A stretch of 8,064 nt of DNA, taken from positions 1 through 8,064 of the forward strand of contig DUZI01000078.1 of NCBI GenBank assembly GCA_013349595.1. The letters are read 5' to 3'. The DNA is from Nitrospirota bacterium. GTDB taxonomy: Bacteria > Nitrospirota > Thermodesulfovibrionia > Thermodesulfovibrionales > Dissulfurispiraceae. Of the stretch, positions 5,946 through 8,064 are shown one piece after another. The notes beneath the pieces were generated by a model. The model was not told the DNA's origin and did not search any database. It saw only the letters and a list, made by a program, of their open reading frames with translations. The stretch's first letter is position 1. The number at the start of each line of letters is the position of its first letter. A program made the position numbers and the translations under genes.

Positions 5946-7876
5946 TGAATATTGGCTCTCTCAGTGAGCGTCTAAGCATTAAATTTCTTATACTTTTTGT
6001 AATCCAATTCCTGCTCCTAATACTATTTGTGTCTTATGATACTTGGCAAGGTCTTGGTGATGAGTGTCTTAATTGTCATTCTGATATTGATAAAATGAAG
6101 TCTCTCGGTTATCCCCAATTCATTACAAGCAGAGAAGATATTGAAAAACAAACAAAACATAAAAACATTCACTGTCAAGACTGCCATCTTGGTGATGCGA
6201 GGGCAAAGGATAAAGATAAGGCACATAAGGGCATGTTAAAGGCATTTTTCGTCAGTCATAAAGGGACTGCACTTACAAGAGAGGATATAAATTACAAAAA
6301 AAGTCTATTACCAGAAGGAAAAGATTATATAAGAATGATGTTACCTATTGACGATGAATCAAAAGCTGATTCAAAACATCCAGAGGTAAGAAATGTATTA
6401 TGGCACGATAGGGACAGAGATAGTTTTAATTTCTCCCCTGAAATAGTAAAAAAGACCTGTGGCAAATCAAATTGTCACCCTCAAGAACTCAAGCAATTCA
6501 ATAAGACTATCATGGGAACAAACTTTCGTCAAAGGACAATGCAGACTTGGCTACAACCTTATGGACCCCATAACTGTGGACCTTCCTTTGCAGATACCCC
6601 CGTTCAAAAGGAGTTAAAAAAAATTGGATTTGATTTCAAAAATACAGAGAAGATACAAAAAGAGATAAATTTGCCCTTCAGTCATGAACAGGCAAAGAAT
6701 AAACAACGTTTTTGTAATGTATGCCATGCTGGCTGTCTTGATTGTCATTATGAACCTAATAAAAAAGAGGGTGTCCATAACTTTGTAAAAAAGCCCTCTT
6801 CTATGAGTTGTGCAGGATATGGAAGAGGCACAAGTATCTGTCACCCTGGTGCAATGCAAAGTAGAAGGGGAGAGACCTATATTGGCGGTGATTATTCTAT
6901 ACCAACAGGCATGGAGCCTGACAGCCATTACAAAAAGGGAATACATTGTATTGATTGCCATCATACAGGTAGAGAGGGCATGGGAGATATGGTAAGAAAG
7001 GCTGGCTGTCAAGACTGCCATGTAGAGATTGAAGAGGCACATTCAAAGAGCATTCATAAAAATCTTGACTGTGCTACTTGTCATGTAAATGAGCTTAGAG
7101 GTTATCAGTTAATTGTCTGGGGACCTGGTTATGTGGCTGAACAAAAAAATCCTTTTAAAAAATATTCTTTATATTACGGAATCCAAAGTCCACCCATTTT
7201 GATGAAAGATAAAAAGGGCAAGTGGATGCCTATAAAAGTCATGCCTCATACCTTAGGAAACTTCAGCAAAGATGTGCCCCCTTCAGGAACAATTAAATAC
7301 AGATGGGATGATTACAGCACAAGAGATGCCTATTATATTCTTGGGACCTTTGAAACAGGTTCAAATAATAAACACTTACTATGGCTTGATTTACAGCAAG
7401 CATCACATCCTTATGGCAAGGCACGAAAGTGTGCAAGTTGCCATGCCAAGAGCCAAGAGATGAGGTCAAAGTGGGAATATATGGATGATCAAGGGACAAA
7501 GGAGCCCTTTGTCGGTTCATATAAAGTTATCGCCGATCAAAAGGGGCTTATTGTAAGAGACTTTATCCATAGTAAGATTAAGGTTGCAGAAGGTTATAAG
7601 CTTGAAGACTTTGCCTCTTGGATTTTCTTTAAAGATAAGTGGGTCATAAATAGCGAGGATTTTCATATCAAAACTGAAAAGAGAAAATATGACAAATACC
7701 TTGAGATGTCAAATAATATAGACCTACAGATAAAAAGACTTGATAAAACATTAAAAAATAAAGACAAAAAAACTATAAAAAGATACAAAGAATTACGGGG
7801 GATAGCCTTACACAATCAAGATGAAGGATTAAAACTGCTACCCAAATACAGCGATAAGGATGGGGCTCTGAAATAA
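5945..7876 (+). CDS. membrane-anchored multiheme c-type cytochrome (8 CXXCH plus non-canonical sites)
   Basis: A 643-residue electron-transfer protein with one N-terminal hydrophobic helix (about 12-30) acting as an uncleaved signal anchor or signal peptide; the rest is predicted periplasmic or extracytoplasmic. Canonical heme c sites are at 41-45, 77-81, 257-261, 264-268, 335-339, 355-359, 376-380 and 496-500. There is also a CX4CH site (CGKSNCH, 172-178) and a possible CX9CH site (C289...CH300), so 8-10 hemes. Two sites are nearly fused (CNVCHAGCLDCH, 257-268). Numerous histidines, for example in HKNIHC and HYKKGIHC, could serve as distal ligands. A heme-free stretch (about 381-495, rich in Trp, Tyr and Pro) precedes the last heme, and the C-terminus (about 575-615) is Lys/Glu-rich and possibly coiled-coil. 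I do not recognise the exact family; it does not look like NrfA, Hao or OmcS. The ATG overlaps the upstream stop (TAATG) and no separate ribosome site is evident, implying translational coupling. Confidence 0.92.
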   Translation: MNIGSLSERLSIKFLILFVIQFLLLILFVSYDTWQGLGDECLNCHSDIDKMKSLGYPQFITSREDIEKQTKHKNIHCQDCHLGDARAKDKDKAHKGMLKAFFVSHKGTALTREDINYKKSLLPEGKDYIRMMLPIDDESKADSKHPEVRNVLWHDRDRDSFNFSPEIVKKTCGKSNCHPQELKQFNKTIMGTNFRQRTMQTWLQPYGPHNCGPSFADTPVQKELKKIGFDFKNTEKIQKEINLPFSHEQAKNKQRFCNVCHAGCLDCHYEPNKKEGVHNFVKKPSSMSCAGYGRGTSICHPGAMQSRRGETYIGGDYSIPTGMEPDSHYKKGIHCIDCHHTGREGMGDMVRKAGCQDCHVEIEEAHSKSIHKNLDCATCHVNELRGYQLIVWGPGYVAEQKNPFKKYSLYYGIQSPPILMKDKKGKWMPIKVMPHTLGNFSKDVPPSGTIKYRWDDYSTRDAYYILGTFETGSNNKHLLWLDLQQASHPYGKARKCASCHAKSQEMRSKWEYMDDQGTKEPFVGSYKVIADQKGLIVRDFIHSKIKVAEGYKLEDFASWIFFKDKWVINSEDFHIKTEKRKYDKYLEMSNNIDLQIKRLDKTLKNKDKKTIKRYKELRGIALHNQDEGLKLLPKYSDKDGALK

Positions 7877-7878
7877 AT

Positions 7879-8051
7879 AGCGATGTTTTGTCAACAGTTC
7901 TTTGCAACTGTAGCGTTAAACAGCCGCAATTGTTTGTACCCGAAGAAACGGGGTCCCCAAGACTTTTTGGGGTGGTAGTTGAGTTTTGCGGCTGTAGCGA
8001 AAGGGGCATTAGAACTGTCAAAACGAATGAAAGAGACTTATCCTTATCGCT
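7879..8051. other. nested inverted-repeat region, possible structured RNA or palindromic element
   Basis: The 188 bases after the cytochrome stop contain no credible gene. They hold nested complementary segments: AGCGAT (7879-7884) with ATCGCT (8046-8051); GTTTTG (7885-7890) with CAAAAC (8019-8024); ACAGTTCT (7894-7901) with AGAACTGT (8011-8018); and ACAGCCGCAA (7920-7929) with TTGCGGCTGT (7986-7995). Inside the last pair are two small hairpins, CCCG/CGGG (7939-7952) and CCCCAA/TTGGGG (7955-7972). The region is visibly more GC-rich than its surroundings. It could be a riboswitch or leader for a plus-strand gene starting beyond the window, a 3' end of the cytochrome mRNA, or a mobile palindromic element. 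I could not assign a known class. Confidence 0.6.
7901..7999. repeat. 15 bp direct repeat inside the 3' structured region
   Basis: TTTGCAACTGTAGCG (7901-7915) and TTTGCGGCTGTAGCG (7985-7999) match at 13 of 15 positions. Both can pair with ACAGCCGCAA at 7920-7929, the first with two mismatches across an 8 nt loop, the second perfectly, so the two pairings exclude each other. Confidence 0.75.
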
Positions 8052-8064
8052 GGATCTCGGTGCC

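Noticed and set aside
6614..7042. 142-codon minus-strand reading frame opposite the cytochrome
   Set aside because: Its composition mirrors the complement of repeated heme codons; no motif or ribosome site supports it.
7939..7972. Intrinsic terminator of the cytochrome operon
   Set aside because: The CCCG/CGGG and CCCCAA/TTGGGG hairpins are not followed by a T run on either strand.
7773..8021. 82-codon minus-strand reading frame at the window end
   Set aside because: It spans the nested inverted-repeat region and the antisense end of the cytochrome; the translation resembles no known protein.
7879..8064. Confident assignment as a c-di-AMP (ydaO/yuaA) or other known riboswitch
   Set aside because: Only the GGGG/CCCC-type hairpin block is reminiscent; the other conserved ydaO segments are not recognisable, and no other known class fitted.

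Overview
The window looks like chromosomal DNA from an AT-rich, strictly or facultatively anaerobic, Gram-negative-type bacterium. The pointers are a multiheme c-type cytochrome, a ferredoxin-fused electron transfer flavoprotein, and a RodZ-type membrane HTH protein. The combination would suit Nitrospirota or Thermodesulfobacteriota-like lineages, but this placement is inference from gene content; no phylogenetic marker is present.

Layout. Positions 1-245 hold one copy of a ~190 bp intergenic repeat. Positions 246-4797 hold five minus-strand genes, transcribed in the order trpD (anthranilate phosphoribosyltransferase), a DJ-1/PfpI protein, a TauE/SafE-type permease, etfB and etfA (with a 2[4Fe-4S] ferredoxin head). 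Spacings are 35, 10 and 11 nt, followed by a 10 nt overlap, so this reads as one operon. Three of the starts had to be moved inward to GTG, TTG or a later ATG because Shine-Dalgarno sequences decide them. Positions 4798-5093 are a divergent intergenic region filled mostly by a second copy of the repeat, in the same orientation as the first, so the five-gene operon is bracketed by direct repeats about 4.85 kb apart.

Positions 5094-7876 hold two plus-strand genes whose stop and start codons share one base (TAATG): a RodZ-like membrane protein (N-terminal HTH, one TM segment, C-terminal DUF4115-like domain) and a membrane-anchored multiheme cytochrome c with eight CXXCH sites plus a CX4CH and a possible CX9CH site. 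Positions 7877-8064 contain no gene but a dense set of nested inverted repeats, including two mutually exclusive pairings of one segment. This looks like a structured RNA leader or a palindromic element, and it runs to or past the window edge.

How the parts may work together. EtfAB would shuttle, and possibly bifurcate, electrons between an unseen dehydrogenase and ferredoxin or quinone, while the permease would move a small anion such as a sulfur oxyanion or sulfonate. The cytochrome, anchored by its N-terminal helix and facing the periplasm, would be a separate electron-transfer module tied by translational coupling to a RodZ-like protein. The last pairing, the repeats bracketing the operon and the 3' structured element are the points most worth checking. 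No CRISPR array, tRNA, rRNA or transposase gene was seen.
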